Below are positions 9,468 through 18,666 of a stretch of 64,000 bases of DNA, in pieces. Position 1 is the first letter of the stretch; every line of letters starts with the position of its first letter. Origin of the DNA: Cytobacillus luteolus (GTDB taxonomy: Bacteria; Bacillota; Bacilli; Bacillales; Bacillaceae_L); assembly GCF_017873715.1 (NCBI RefSeq), contig NZ_JAGGKM010000005.1, forward strand, positions 1 through 64,000, in the 5' to 3' direction. The notes under the pieces are model-generated. The model did not search any database. It had not been told where the DNA came from and worked only from the letters and a program-made list of their open reading frames with translations. Both the position numbers and the translations under genes were made by a program.

Positions 9468-10979
9468 ATGGATCTCAAGACATTTTTAAGCTTTGAATGG
9501 AGTATCATGGCACCAGAGTTTATCATCATCGGTGTAGCTACCCTTCTATCAATCATTGATTTGTTTATGGGGAAAGATAAAAGCCGCAGACCTCTAGGTT
9601 GGATCGGAGTTGCAGGGGTAGTACTAGCCATCATTTCACTAGTAGGACTTCTTGATAAAGAAGCAACCTCAATCCTACATGATACTTTCAGATTAGATGG
9701 CTTCGGTAAGGCATTTAAACTAATCATGCTAGTTGGGGCAGGAATGGTTCTTCTTTTAGCCATGAACTACGAGCCTAAAGAAGGCATGAAAGAGTACCGT
9801 GGGGAATTTTACTACTTACTATTAACAGCCCTTTTAGGTGCGATGGTTATGACATCAAGTGGAGACTTAATCACTCTATTTGTTGGTCTTGAACTATTAT
9901 CAATTTCATCATATATTTTGGCTGGACTTCGTAAGAAAAACAAACTTTCAAACGAATCAGCAATGAAATATGTAATCAATGGTGGAATTTCAACAGCTTT
10001 TATCTTGTTTGGTATGAGTTACGTATACGGATTAACAGGCTCAACAAATCTTACTGAGATTTTTACGCTGTTAAGTAACCTACAAAATGAGAAATTAATT
10101 TATGTTCTTGCAATCGCGTTTTTCATGATATTCGTTGGTTTATCATTTAAAATCGCAACAGCTCCATTTCACATGTGGGCTCCAGATGTGTACCAAGGTG
10201 CACCAACACCAGTTACTGCTTTCTTAAGTATCGTATCAAAAGCAGCTGGATTTGCGATCATCCTTCGTGTAATGATCATCGTCTTTGGTCAAGTTTCATC
10301 TGGAAACGAAGAAACACCAATATTAATTTTCCACCTTCAGGATTACATTGCCTTCCTGGCGGGTGCAACAATGATTATTGGAAATACAATTGCGTTAAGA
10401 CAACGTAATATTAAGAGACTACTTGCCTATTCAAGTATTGCACAAGCTGGTTATATCTTAGTTGCGTTTGCATCACTATCCTATTTTATGATGGATGCCA
10501 TTTGGTTCTACCTTGTTGCGTATCTATTCATGAACCTTGGTGTGTTTGCAATCATACAGGTTATTACGGATAAATCAGGCTCAGAAGACATTAGTCAATT
10601 CGCTGGCCTATATAAACGTTCACCACTTGTAGCAGTTGCAATGGGTATTTTCATCCTATCTCTTGCTGGTATTCCAGGTACGGCAGGATTTATTGGTAAG
10701 TTAAACATCTTCCTTGGTGCATTCGTTACAAGCCCTGCACATTATGTGCTAGCGTCGATCATGATTGCCACAACGGTAGTGTCTTACTTCTATTACTTTG
10801 GAATTCTAACGCAAATGTTCTTTAGACCGGCTATAGATGATAGTAAAGTAAAGCTTCCTTCTGGAATACTAATTGTTGTTGTTCTATGTGTAATTGGAAC
10901 AATCGGCCTTGGTATCTTCCCAGGAATCGCACTTGACTTCCTAAGCCAGTTTGACCGTTTTTCTGATTTTATTGGTTAA
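9468..10979 (+). CDS. nuoN: NADH-quinone oxidoreductase subunit N
   Basis: Third antiporter-like subunit, 503 residues. Visible blocks are FVGLELLSISSYILAG, KIATAPFHMWAPDVYQGAP and RQRNIKRLLAYSSIAQAGY. Last gene of the operon; it starts four bases after the nuoM stop and is followed by a rho-independent terminator. No nuoE, nuoF or nuoG occurs anywhere in the operon. Confidence 0.95.
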   Translation: MDLKTFLSFEWSIMAPEFIIIGVATLLSIIDLFMGKDKSRRPLGWIGVAGVVLAIISLVGLLDKEATSILHDTFRLDGFGKAFKLIMLVGAGMVLLLAMNYEPKEGMKEYRGEFYYLLLTALLGAMVMTSSGDLITLFVGLELLSISSYILAGLRKKNKLSNESAMKYVINGGISTAFILFGMSYVYGLTGSTNLTEIFTLLSNLQNEKLIYVLAIAFFMIFVGLSFKIATAPFHMWAPDVYQGAPTPVTAFLSIVSKAAGFAIILRVMIIVFGQVSSGNEETPILIFHLQDYIAFLAGATMIIGNTIALRQRNIKRLLAYSSIAQAGYILVAFASLSYFMMDAIWFYLVAYLFMNLGVFAIIQVITDKSGSEDISQFAGLYKRSPLVAVAMGIFILSLAGIPGTAGFIGKLNIFLGAFVTSPAHYVLASIMIATTVVSYFYYFGILTQMFFRPAIDDSKVKLPSGILIVVVLCVIGTIGLGIFPGIALDFLSQFDRFSDFIG

Positions 10980-11009
10980 TTTTTTAGGGGATATGTTTAT
11001 ATAAGAAAG

Positions 11010-11036
11010 GAAGGGGTTGGGGGACCCCTTCTTTTT
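11010..11036 (+). terminator. Terminator of the nuo operon
   Basis: Stem GAAGGGG/CCCCTTC with an 8-base loop, followed by TTTTT, 30 bases after the nuoN stop. Confidence 0.85.
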
Positions 11037-11080
11037 GTTGTAAATGGGGTAATTTCGAGTGATTTGTTTCCATTTTAAGG

Positions 11081-11196
11081 GAATACTTTCCTTTCTGGTA
11101 GGAATACTTACCTAAATCGAATAAATACTTACCTGATTCGGTCAAATACTTACTTAATTTTGTTAAATACTTACCAAAATTGATAAAATACTTAAT
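11081..11196. repeat. Six-unit 21-bp tandem array, TACTTA core
   Basis: The core TACTTA (TACTTT in the first unit) starts at 11084, 11105, 11126, 11147, 11168 and 11189, exactly 21 bp apart each time, usually inside AAATACTTACC. Sequence between cores is much less conserved. The same core, period and unit number recur at 59715-59825. The array fills the gap between the nuo terminator and the next gene. Confidence 0.85.
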
Positions 11197-11229
11197 TTTG
11201 ACTCATTTTAACGATAGGAGGAACACAAC

Positions 11230-11463
11230 ATGCTAGCAGGATTCGGCCAACAAGCCTTAATAAGCATCTTTTCACATTTATTGTTTATATCAATCACATG
11301 GTGGGCACTACAATCCATTAACTACGAAAAAATTCTAAAACCAAACCACGTTATTCAAGCAAGACTTGTATTAATCTTCACTACAATTGCTATTGGATCA
11401 ACAGTAAGTAACTTTTTCCTAGACTACTTAATGTGGTCACAGCAGCTTCCATCATTGTTTTAA
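11230..11463 (+). CDS. ywzB: DUF1146 small membrane protein (YwzB-like)
   Basis: A 77-residue protein with two hydrophobic helices (about 8-28 and 43-65), matching the length and character of the DUF1146/YwzB family; the motif WALQSINYEKILKP and the phrase GSTVSNFFLDYL fit that family. In B. subtilis ywzB lies near the ATP synthase and ywmB-murAA genes, and here it directly precedes ywmB and murA. Function unknown. Start ATG behind AGGAGGAACACAAC. Confidence 0.8.
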   Translation: MLAGFGQQALISIFSHLLFISITWWALQSINYEKILKPNHVIQARLVLIFTTIAIGSTVSNFFLDYLMWSQQLPSLF

Positions 11464-11601
11464 CTATAACTCCGAGATGATCGGGGTTTTTTGTTTGTTA
11501 AAAATTAACTCTCGAACCCTCACCAATATTGTCAAAGAATGACGAGTTTTTCCACGTATGTCACTCTAATATCTGGCAAGAATGAGTAGTAAGGAGAGGG
11601 A

Positions 11602-12354
11602 GTGAGCGGTTTGAATAAAATAATCACAGTTAGTATGTCAGTTATTTTTATTTTTACATTGGTTATGTATGGAAGTTTAGAAAGTAGTGCAACGGGGAAT
11701 AGGCCTATTGATGATATGGTTGAAGTTTTTGAAAAAAATAAGATTACTATCGAAGAATGGTCTTTTTATGCAAAAGAAACGATTACAACCGTACATGATT
11801 ATGATGATTTTTTAGAACTAGTTCAATTAAAGCAAACACAAACAGACAATCGTTTTAATTGGATCATTACTGAAGAAGAAGAAAAATGGGTAGCAACAGG
11901 TATTTATATAGATTCACAAAAAACAGAAACAATAAAAATTTTATCAACCCCCATAAACCAAAAGTCCCATACGTATTTAGTTTATGATGCAAAAGGGACG
12001 CAGCTAGACCGCGATTTAGTGGAATCTTTCTATAATTCCTTCGAATCGACAAAGAATGACATCTTTCAAGAAAATCCCACAATTTTCACTTGTTTAAAGG
12101 GTGAATACAGTGATAGAATTGAGGGGGTTTTGTATAATCAGGTCGATTATCTTTTAGAAGAATTTAATGCAGACGAAATTGAAGCAACAAAAGAAGAGAC
12201 ATTTGTCTCGGTGTCTGCATATACTGACAACTGGAAGAACGATATTCCAACTTTAAATGAGAAAATGAATATACAAATCGCATTACGAAATTCTGGATTG
12301 GATAGTAAGACTACGATTGTAGTTGGAACACCAATCATAACTTCTGAATATTAA
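11602..12354 (+). CDS. ywmB: YwmB-like TATA-box-binding-fold protein
   Basis: A 250-residue protein with an N-terminal hydrophobic segment (about residues 8-26) that is either a signal peptide or membrane anchor, followed by a soluble domain. Position directly before murA, length and the sequence pattern (EWSFYAKE, ending in [19 protein letters not shown]) match the YwmB family. Its role is unknown. GTG at 11602 follows AAGGAGAGGGA; TTG at 11611 is an alternative start nine bases further on. Confidence 0.75.
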   Translation: MSGLNKIITVSMSVIFIFTLVMYGSLESSATGNRPIDDMVEVFEKNKITIEEWSFYAKETITTVHDYDDFLELVQLKQTQTDNRFNWIITEEEEKWVATGIYIDSQKTETIKILSTPINQKSHTYLVYDAKGTQLDRDLVESFYNSFESTKNDIFQENPTIFTCLKGEYSDRIEGVLYNQVDYLLEEFNADEIEATKEETFVSVSAYTDNWKNDIPTLNEKMNIQIALRNSGLDSKTTIVVGTPIITSEY

Positions 12355-12385
12355 TATAGAGAAAATGGACGCGGAGGGGAATACC

Positions 12386-13687
12386 TTGGAAAAAATCATC
12401 GTCCGCGGCGGTAAAAAGTTAAACGGCACAGTCAAAGTTGAAGGCGCAAAAAATGCCGTACTACCTGTTATCGCTGCATCCTTGTTAGCTAGTGATGGAA
12501 AGAGCATTATATGTGATGTACCCACGCTTTCAGATGTATATACGATTAATGAAGTTCTGCGCTATTTAGGGGCAGAGGTTTCTTTTAAAAATAATGAAAT
12601 CGTCGTTGATGCATCAGGAGAGCTGAAAACAGAAGCACCATTTGAATATGTCCGCAAAATGCGCGCATCCGTACTTGTTATGGGCTCACTACTAGCTCGT
12701 AATGGTCGTGCACGAGTTGCTCTGCCTGGAGGTTGTGCGATTGGATCACGTCCAATTGACCAACATTTAAAGGGCTTTGAAGCAATGGGAGCAGTTGTTA
12801 AAGTAGGTAATGGTTTTATTGACGCACAGGTTGAAGGTAAACTTCGCGGTGCAAAGGTTTATCTAGATTTCCCAAGTGTTGGGGCAACTGAAAATATTAT
12901 GATGGCTGCATCTTTAGCAGAAGGAACATCCGTAATTGAAAATGCTGCAAAAGAGCCTGAGATTGTAGACCTTGCCAACTTCCTTAACTCGATGGGAGCG
13001 AAGGTAAGAGGAGCAGGTACTGGAACAATCCGAATTGAAGGTGTAGAAAAATTACGAGGTACTAGACACAATATCATTCCTGACAGAATTGAAGCAGGTA
13101 CTTTTATGGTTGCTGCAGCAATTACTGGCGGAAATGTACTTGTTCAAGGAGCAGTACCAGAACATTTAAGCTCATTAGTAGCAAAAATGGAAGAAATGGG
13201 TATCAAAATTATTGAAGAAAGAGATGGCCTACGTGTAATTGGACCTGAAAAGTTAAAACCAATTGACATCAAGACCATGCCTCACCCAGGATTTCCAACA
13301 GATATGCAGTCACAGATGATGGCTTTACTTCTATGTGCAAAAGGCACAAGTGTCATTACAGAAACAGTATTTGAAAATCGTTTCATGCATGTTGAAGAAT
13401 TCCGCCGTATGAATGGCGATATTAAAATTGAAGGTCGTTCCGTTATTATCAATGGCCCTTCAGAACTTCAGGGAGCAGAAGTATCTGCAACAGACTTACG
13501 TGCAGCGGCAGCACTCATTTTATCAGGATTAGTTGCTGACGGTTATACACGTGTAACCGAATTAAAGCATCTAGACCGTGGTTATGTTAATTTCCATGAT
13601 AAATTAGCTGGCCTTGGAGCTGATATCGAGCGCATCGCTGACCTAACAATCGTTCAACCTGAAGAACAAGCAAATGTAAATATGTAA
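12386..13687 (+). CDS. murA: UDP-N-acetylglucosamine 1-carboxyvinyltransferase
   Basis: First committed step of peptidoglycan synthesis: transfers enolpyruvyl from PEP to UDP-GlcNAc in the cytoplasm. Active-site Cys117 lies in [11 protein letters not shown] and Lys22 in the EGAKNAVLP motif. I place the start at TTG 12386 with GGAGGGG six bases upstream; this gives the family N-terminus [14 protein letters not shown] and 433 residues, the usual length. An upstream ATG at 12365 would add seven unneeded residues. Corresponds to the B. subtilis MurAA position, between ywmB and spoIID. Confidence 0.95.
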   Translation: MEKIIVRGGKKLNGTVKVEGAKNAVLPVIAASLLASDGKSIICDVPTLSDVYTINEVLRYLGAEVSFKNNEIVVDASGELKTEAPFEYVRKMRASVLVMGSLLARNGRARVALPGGCAIGSRPIDQHLKGFEAMGAVVKVGNGFIDAQVEGKLRGAKVYLDFPSVGATENIMMAASLAEGTSVIENAAKEPEIVDLANFLNSMGAKVRGAGTGTIRIEGVEKLRGTRHNIIPDRIEAGTFMVAAAITGGNVLVQGAVPEHLSSLVAKMEEMGIKIIEERDGLRVIGPEKLKPIDIKTMPHPGFPTDMQSQMMALLLCAKGTSVITETVFENRFMHVEEFRRMNGDIKIEGRSVIINGPSELQGAEVSATDLRAAAALILSGLVADGYTRVTELKHLDRGYVNFHDKLAGLGADIERIADLTIVQPEEQANVNM

Positions 13688-13694
13688 CTTACCC

Positions 13695-13748
13695 AAAAAG
13701 ATTAGAGAATCGACTGATGAATTGTCAGATTGGTTCTCTGATCTTTTT
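13695..13748 (+). terminator. Terminator after murA
   Basis: Long stem built from AAAAGATTAGAGAATC and its imperfect complement ending in TTCTCTGATC, followed by TTTTTTG. Confidence 0.8.
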
Positions 13749-13870
13749 TGTTTTGGGCGGCTCCTTTTAAAAAAATAAGGATTGTCTAATCTACTTGTCA
13801 TAAAAGCTTGTCCTCCTCCATATCATGAAATATAGGCAAGAACACTACACAATAATGGAGGCCAGCATTG

Positions 13871-14893
13871 ATGAACCCATTGAAACCAATAGTCGCACTC
13901 GTATCAGTCTTATTCGTTGTCATTTTAATGATCCCTACATTACTTGTCATGCCCTTTGGTGACAAAGTAAGTGGCCAACTTGGAGAAGAGCTTCAAGCTG
14001 AAAAGCAAGCAAAGGTGTCACTCCCAACAGGACCTACCTTTGAAGTGGCTGTATATAGGAGTAAATTAAATACTATTGAAAAGGTACCAATTGAAGATTA
14101 TGTAGTGGGGGTAGTTGCTTCAGAAATGCATGCAAACTTTGAGCCTGAAGCTTTGAAAGCACAAGCATTGGCTGCAAGAACATATATAGTAAAACAATTA
14201 CTTAATACAGAAAAGATTGGCATTCCTGAAGGTGCAGATGTAGGAGACACGGTCTTATTCCAAGTCTATAAGTCAAAGGATGAACTTAAAAAGCAGTGGG
14301 GAAAAGACTATGAAGTTCATTTAGGTAAAATACAGGAAGCGGTTGTACAAACACAAGGTAAGATCTTAACGTATAATAATCAGCCAATCGAAGCACAGTT
14401 TTTCTCTACTAGTAATGGGTATACAGAAAACTCAGAAGCATATTGGCAAAATGCATTTCCTTATCTAAAAAGTGTTGAAAGCCCTTGGGACAAAGAGTCT
14501 CCAAGATTTTACGATCAAAAAACGATTTCAGTTAAGGATTTTGAGATAGCCCTAGGTGTAAAACTGGGGAATGATAGTACCATTGGAAAAGTGATATCAA
14601 GAACTCCTGGCAAGCGTGTAGGAGAAGTAGAAATTGGCAATAAAAAGTTTACCGGACGTCAAATCCGTGAATTGCTCGAATTACGCTCATCAGATTTCGA
14701 ATGGAAACGCAGCGGCAATAATATCGTTATCTCAACAAAAGGCTATGGCCACGGTGTGGGCATGAGTCAATATGGAGCCAATGGAATGGCAGCTGAAGGG
14801 AAAACTCACGAACAAATTATTTCACACTACTACCAAGGCGTCCAAATCACTTCAGCAGACACATACATTACAAAATTCACAGCCAAACAATAA
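13871..14893 (+). CDS. spoIID: Stage II sporulation protein D, peptidoglycan lytic transglycosylase
   Basis: Membrane-anchored enzyme of the mother-cell engulfment machinery that cleaves glycan strands at the septum. An N-terminal anchor lies at residues about 8-27. Glu85 in VVASEMHANFEPEALKAQ corresponds to the family catalytic Glu, and the C-terminal GYGHGVGMSQYGANGMA motif is intact. Length (340) is normal. ATG 13871 follows GGAGG by nine bases; an adjacent in-frame TTG at 13868 is an alternative. Known to be sigma-E dependent in B. subtilis; I could not place a convincing sigma-E promoter. Confidence 0.93.
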   Translation: MNPLKPIVALVSVLFVVILMIPTLLVMPFGDKVSGQLGEELQAEKQAKVSLPTGPTFEVAVYRSKLNTIEKVPIEDYVVGVVASEMHANFEPEALKAQALAARTYIVKQLLNTEKIGIPEGADVGDTVLFQVYKSKDELKKQWGKDYEVHLGKIQEAVVQTQGKILTYNNQPIEAQFFSTSNGYTENSEAYWQNAFPYLKSVESPWDKESPRFYDQKTISVKDFEIALGVKLGNDSTIGKVISRTPGKRVGEVEIGNKKFTGRQIRELLELRSSDFEWKRSGNNIVISTKGYGHGVGMSQYGANGMAAEGKTHEQIISHYYQGVQITSADTYITKFTAKQ

Positions 14894-14898
14894 CAACA

Positions 14899-14957
14899 GG
14901 GGCCTGACCCCCACTGCGTTAAAGCTTTAACGCGCTGGGGGTCAGGCCCCTTTTTTT
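14899..14957. terminator. G4-family palindromic repeat acting as spoIID/ywnJ bidirectional terminator
   Basis: GGGGCCTGACCCCC at 14899-14912 and its complement GGGGGTCAGGCCCC at 14937-14950 flank an inner palindrome GCGTTAAAGCTTTAACGC, and a run of seven T follows. It lies between convergent genes. It is one of the dispersed GC-rich repeats of this window. Confidence 0.8.
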
Positions 14958-15331
14958 GTCAAGTAGAAGCGGCGAATTAAATAGTAGGCTACAAGTACTC
15001 CGATTGTATCTTTAACGATGTCGATGACAGTTGCTGAACGGTATGGAACAAAATATTGATGTAATTCATCAATAAATCCATAGGAGATGGCAATTGCAGC
15101 AGCAATCTTGCTTGTTTTATGGGTTAGCTTCCCATCAACAGCAAAGGAAAGAACAAATAGGAGATACAGAATACCAAACGCAATTAAGTGAAGAGACTCC
15201 TTAAATGCTCGGTCCCATGAATAAGGTGTATCAATAACTGCATCGTGAGGCAGACTCGACAGAATCCATATTAACCCCATATAGACGAAGGGAGCGATTT
15301 TAATACTGAAATACATAATACGTTTGAACAA
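14942..15331 (-). CDS. ywnJ: VanZ-like membrane protein (YwnJ-like)
   Basis: A 129-residue protein with about four membrane helices and the VanZ-family segment YGFIDELHQYFVPYR followed by TVIDIVKDTIGVLVAY. VanZ proteins are named for a weak teicoplanin-resistance phenotype, but most members have no established function. It is convergent with spoIID, as ywnJ is near spoIID/spoIIQ in B. subtilis. ATG behind AGGAGGTTTC on the minus strand. Confidence 0.8.
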   Translation of the reverse strand: MFKRIMYFSIKIAPFVYMGLIWILSSLPHDAVIDTPYSWDRAFKESLHLIAFGILYLLFVLSFAVDGKLTHKTSKIAAAIAISYGFIDELHQYFVPYRSATVIDIVKDTIGVLVAYYLIRRFYLTKKGA

Positions 15332-15456
15332 ATGAGAAACCTCCTAATATCGCTTAATAAACCCCTCTAAGTATATCATTTTCAAAGAAATTTTAGCTTT
15401 TATGTATATTATTTTGATTTTGTCGAAAAATAATCGAAAAAAAGTTTTTAAGAGAT

Positions 15457-15486
15457 GTATATAAAATGCTAGATTTGTTCAGAATG
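15457..15486 (+). promoter_or_regulatory. Candidate sigma-F promoter of spoIIQ
   Basis: GTATA at 15457-15461, then 15 bp, then GTTCAGAATG at 15477-15486, a partial match to the sigma-F -10 consensus. B. subtilis spoIIQ is sigma-F dependent. The predicted transcript would begin almost at the ribosome site, which weakens the call. Confidence 0.35.
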
Positions 15487-15505
15487 ATTGCTGAGGTGAT
15501 GAAAC

Positions 15506-16339
15506 ATGAGAGAGGAAGAAAACAAACGTACTTCTCAAAATTCAAGTTCAAATTTACAACGTTTTTTCAAAAAGCGTTGGGTGTTTCCGGCAATTTATTT
15601 AGCTAGTGCAGCAATTATTCTGACAGGTGTGTTATGGTTCCAAAGTGCAAACAATGATGTAGCAGACGATGAGCCAAACATCAACGAGGAACTACCAGGA
15701 ACAGCACAAAATGGTGAACCAGCTGTACCGGTAAACTCAACAGTCGAAAACTTTGCAATGCCTGTACTTGATGAAGACGCGGTTGAGATTCACAAGCAAT
15801 TCTATGATGCAGATGGTAGCAAAGAAGATCAAGAAGCAGCGCTAGTATCCTATGAAAACACGTACTATCCGAACAAAGGAATTGACATCGTAGCGAAAGA
15901 TGGAAAAAGCTTTGATGTAGCAGCTTCACTATCTGGTACAGTTGTCAGATCTGAACAAGATTCTTTATTTGGAAACATTGTTGAAATCGAGCATGCAGAA
16001 GGTGTGGTCACAGTATACCATTCACTTGCTGATGTGATGGTTGAACAAGGTGACCGTGTAGATCAAGGTCAAGTGATTGCTAAAGCTGGAAAAAATCTAT
16101 TTAACAAAGATGCTGACACACATGTTCACTTTGAAATTCGAAACAATGGTGTAGCAGTAAATCCAATCGAGTTTTTTAACCAACCACTAACTTCTTTAGA
16201 ACAAGAAGAGAGTGCATCAAAACAACCAGCTGAACAAGCAGAAGAAAATACAGAAGATGCTGAAGAAACACCAGCAGATGAAGATAAATCAGAACAAGAC
16301 GAAAATACAGATGCCTCAATTGGCATGGCAACCGTCTAA
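15506..16339 (+). CDS. spoIIQ: Stage II sporulation protein Q, degenerate LytM domain
   Basis: Forespore membrane protein that pairs with SpoIIIAH across the septum to form the engulfment channel. One membrane helix (residues 25-46) is followed by a LytM/M23 fold. The first metal-ligand His of active LytM enzymes is replaced: the motif reads YPNKGIDIVA, with Asn123 at that place, while THVHFE keeps His206 and His208. Such loss is known for Bacillus SpoIIQ and implies a structural role. The C-terminal 50 residues are acidic and Glu-rich. ATG 15506 follows GAGGTG. Confidence 0.93.
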   Translation: MREEENKRTSQNSSSNLQRFFKKRWVFPAIYLASAAIILTGVLWFQSANNDVADDEPNINEELPGTAQNGEPAVPVNSTVENFAMPVLDEDAVEIHKQFYDADGSKEDQEAALVSYENTYYPNKGIDIVAKDGKSFDVAASLSGTVVRSEQDSLFGNIVEIEHAEGVVTVYHSLADVMVEQGDRVDQGQVIAKAGKNLFNKDADTHVHFEIRNNGVAVNPIEFFNQPLTSLEQEESASKQPAEQAEENTEDAEETPADEDKSEQDENTDASIGMATV

Positions 16340-16342
16340 ACT

Positions 16343-16385
16343 GACACAAAAAGCCTACCCCTAACCGGGTAGGCTTTTTTGTGTC
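16343..16385 (+). terminator. Terminator after spoIIQ
   Basis: Near-perfect stem: GACACAAAAAGCCTACCC pairs with GGGTAGGCTTTTTTGTGTC across a short loop; the T6 within the second arm provides the U-tract. Confidence 0.9.
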
Positions 16386-16389
16386 ATCT

Positions 16390-16441
16390 GGGGCCTGACC
16401 CCCGGTGCGTTAACGCATCACCGCGCCGGGGGTCAGGCCCC
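16390..16441. repeat. Dispersed G4-family palindrome
   Basis: GGGGCCTGACCCCCGG at 16390-16405 and CCGGGGGTCAGGCCCC at 16426-16441 form a long inverted repeat around GTGCGTTAACGC. Same family as 14899, 20973, 36949, 41791, 57147, 59871 and 63267. Confidence 0.85.
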
Positions 16442-16525
16442 AAAATAAAAAATTTTATTTTTCATTGAACTTTTTTACTGCGTCCATCGTATTATCTTCG
16501 GATAAACAAATTGAGGGGGAAGATG

Positions 16526-16726
16526 ATGATGGCAGAACTTGCACAGTTAAATTGGGCGTTACTTGCACCAATCGCAATAATACAATTAATTTTAATGGTG
16601 ACAGCATTGGTAGATTTGATTCGAAGTGAGGAAACGAATGGTCCTAAGTTGCTTTGGGTGTTACTGATTTTATTTGTCAGTATGATTGGACCAATTCTTT
16701 ACTTTGTTGTTGGAAGGAAGAAATAG
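16526..16726 (+). CDS. PLDc_N-type small membrane protein (YxlE-like)
   Basis: A roughly 66-residue protein with two hydrophobic helices. The PLDc_N signature is visible: LVDLIRSEETNGPKLLWVLLI followed by GPILYFVVGRKK. Three consecutive in-frame ATGs (16523, 16526, 16529) follow GAGGGGGA; the exact start is uncertain. In B. subtilis yxlE sits immediately before yxlF-yxlG in the sigY operon, where it contributes to anti-sigma-Y function. The same order occurs here, but there is no sigY or yxlC/D, so the role may differ. Confidence 0.8.
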   Translation: MMAELAQLNWALLAPIAIIQLILMVTALVDLIRSEETNGPKLLWVLLILFVSMIGPILYFVVGRKK

Positions 16727-16729
16727 AGT

Positions 16730-17635
16730 ATGTCATTAGTTACAATTAGCAATCTTACAAAATCGTTCGGAAAAGAAAAAGCTGTGAACAATGTCTCTTT
16801 TGAGATCAAAAAAGGAAGTTGTATCGCCTTACTTGGACCGAATGGTGCAGGTAAAACAACAACACTACGAATGCTTGCGGGAATTATTAAGCCAACAAGT
16901 GGTTCGATTCAATTTACAGGAATGGAAAAGGGAGATCATCGTCAACATATTGGTTATTTACCTCAGCATCCGGTATTTTATAACTGGATGACGGCTGAAG
17001 AATTCCTATTATATGTGGGTCAACTTGCCCATCTATCAAAAAAAGAAGCAAAAGCAAAAACGGATGAGTTACTAGAATTAGTAGGTCTAGTAGATGCAAA
17101 GAAAAAGAGAATTCGTGGATTTTCAGGTGGAATGAAGCAACGCTTAGGAATTGCTCAAACAATGATTCATAATCCAAGGCTTATCATGCTTGATGAACCC
17201 GTTTCAGCTCTTGACCCTGTAGGTCGCCGTGAAGTGATTGAAATGATGAGAGAGCTTAAGAAACAAACTACCATCCTTTTTTCAACGCATGTCCTACATG
17301 ATGCTGAGGAGGTATGTGATGATATTGTTATTATCCGTAAGGGTGAGGTTGCTTTGGAAGGAACGTTACCAGAGCTTAGACGCAATCATCAACAACCGCT
17401 GCTAACAGTATCAGCTGAAGAAAATATTCAAGACTGGCTTACTAGTATTAAAGAATATGATTGGGTATCAAGTATGAATTCAGATGGCCATACTGCAACA
17501 ATTTTTGTAACAAATGTTGAGGAAGCGAGAATGAAGTTAATTCAAGACATTTCCTCAAAGAATATCCCAATTACTTCTTTTTCAGTTGGCCGTTCATCAT
17601 TAGAAGATTTATTTATGAAGGTGGTAAAATCATGA
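16730..17635 (+). CDS. ABC transporter ATP-binding protein (YxlF-like)
   Basis: ATPase of a two-component ABC system, 301 residues. Walker A GPNGAGKTT near residue 38, signature FSGGMKQR, Walker B LIMLDEP and H-loop STH are all present, so it should be active. The 80 residues after the ATPase domain resemble those of NatA/YxlF-type exporters. It starts three bases after the upstream gene and overlaps the permease gene by four bases. Substrate cannot be read from sequence. Confidence 0.9.
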   Translation: MSLVTISNLTKSFGKEKAVNNVSFEIKKGSCIALLGPNGAGKTTTLRMLAGIIKPTSGSIQFTGMEKGDHRQHIGYLPQHPVFYNWMTAEEFLLYVGQLAHLSKKEAKAKTDELLELVGLVDAKKKRIRGFSGGMKQRLGIAQTMIHNPRLIMLDEPVSALDPVGRREVIEMMRELKKQTTILFSTHVLHDAEEVCDDIVIIRKGEVALEGTLPELRRNHQQPLLTVSAEENIQDWLTSIKEYDWVSSMNSDGHTATIFVTNVEEARMKLIQDISSKNIPITSFSVGRSSLEDLFMKVVKS

Positions 17636-18411
17636 GCCAATGGTTTATTTTATTCAAAAAAGAATGGCTGGAAATGAGTCGTAACTTTAAGTTGTTGTGG
17701 ATGCCTCTAGTGTTTATCCTTCTAGGAATTATGCAGCCTGTAACGAGCTATTATTTACCTCAAATCCTTGAAACAGCGGGAGAGCTGCCAGAGGGTGCAG
17801 TTCTTAACATTCCTGTGCCGTCAAGCGCGGAAGTCCTGGTTGGCACACTTGGACAATACAGTCAGATTGGCGTACTCGTCCTAGCACTTGGCTTTATGGG
17901 AATTGTTGCAGGTGAAAGAAGTAGCGGAGTGGCAGGGATGATTCTAGTTAAACCTGTGTCATTTACATCCTACATTACAGCAAAGTGGATAAGTGCGGTG
18001 TTACTTGTAGGAATCTCATTTTTCTTAGGAATGGTAGCTTCCTGGTACTATACAACTCTATTGATTGGCGAAATCGCCTTTTCGACACTTCTTAATGGAT
18101 CGCTTATTTACTTTGTATGGCTTGCGTTTCTAATAACGGTCACTGTCTTATTCAGTTCATTTTTAAAAAGCAGTGGGATAGTTGCATTCGTTACAATTCT
18201 TACAGCTATTCTTTTATCTGCAATTACTTCATTGTTATCAAAATGGATGATCTGGTCTCCAGCTCGACTTTCAGGACATTCACACAGCTTCTTTATGACA
18301 GAAACAACAGGAGAGCATTTTACCTTAGCAATAACGGTAACCATTGCTTTAATCGTTGGCTTACTAATCTTGGCAACACAGGTATTTAGTAGAAAAGAGC
18401 TGACAGAATAA
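17632..18411 (+). CDS. ABC transporter permease (YxlG-like)
   Basis: Membrane partner of the preceding ATPase, 259 residues with about six hydrophobic helices and the ABC-2 type pattern (GIVAGERSSGVAGMILVKPVS after the second helix). ATG overlaps the ATPase stop. Gene order PLDc_N protein, ATPase, permease matches yxlEFG. Substrate unknown. Confidence 0.88.
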   Translation: MSQWFILFKKEWLEMSRNFKLLWMPLVFILLGIMQPVTSYYLPQILETAGELPEGAVLNIPVPSSAEVLVGTLGQYSQIGVLVLALGFMGIVAGERSSGVAGMILVKPVSFTSYITAKWISAVLLVGISFFLGMVASWYYTTLLIGEIAFSTLLNGSLIYFVWLAFLITVTVLFSSFLKSSGIVAFVTILTAILLSAITSLLSKWMIWSPARLSGHSHSFFMTETTGEHFTLAITVTIALIVGLLILATQVFSRKELTE

Positions 18412-18471
18412 GAGTAAAATACGGCAAGTTCACGCAAACTACAAACGACTATGTAGGAAAGGGTGAACCTA

Positions 18472-18621
18472 ATGCCAGAAAAGAACCAAGGTAGAAATGA
18501 ACAATTCCAGAAAACAAACGAAGGAAATGCTGCTTATCCTGAGTACAGCGACAGAGAGCACGCAGACAACAAAACGTCTCTTGAAGAAACGAAGGAAGGT
18601 AACTGCGGTTATCCGGAATAA
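18472..18621 (+). CDS. Small hydrophilic protein, unknown function
   Basis: A 49-residue frame starting at ATG 18472 behind GGAAAGGGTG. The composition is polar and charged (Glu, Asn, Lys), with no membrane helix. It has an internal imperfect repeat, NEGNAAYPEYSD and KEGNCGYPE at the C-terminus. A strong terminator follows directly after the stop, which supports a real gene. I do not recognise the family. Confidence 0.6.
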   Translation: MPEKNQGRNEQFQKTNEGNAAYPEYSDREHADNKTSLEETKEGNCGYPE

Positions 18622-18625
18622 ATGT

Positions 18626-18666
18626 AAAAAGACTTTACGGTACTGTGATACCCTAAAGTCTTTTTT
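18626..18666. terminator. Bidirectional terminator between convergent genes
   Basis: AAAAAGACTTTACGGTA and its complement TACCCTAAAGTCTTTTTT with a short loop; A and T tracts on both sides serve either strand. Confidence 0.85.
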
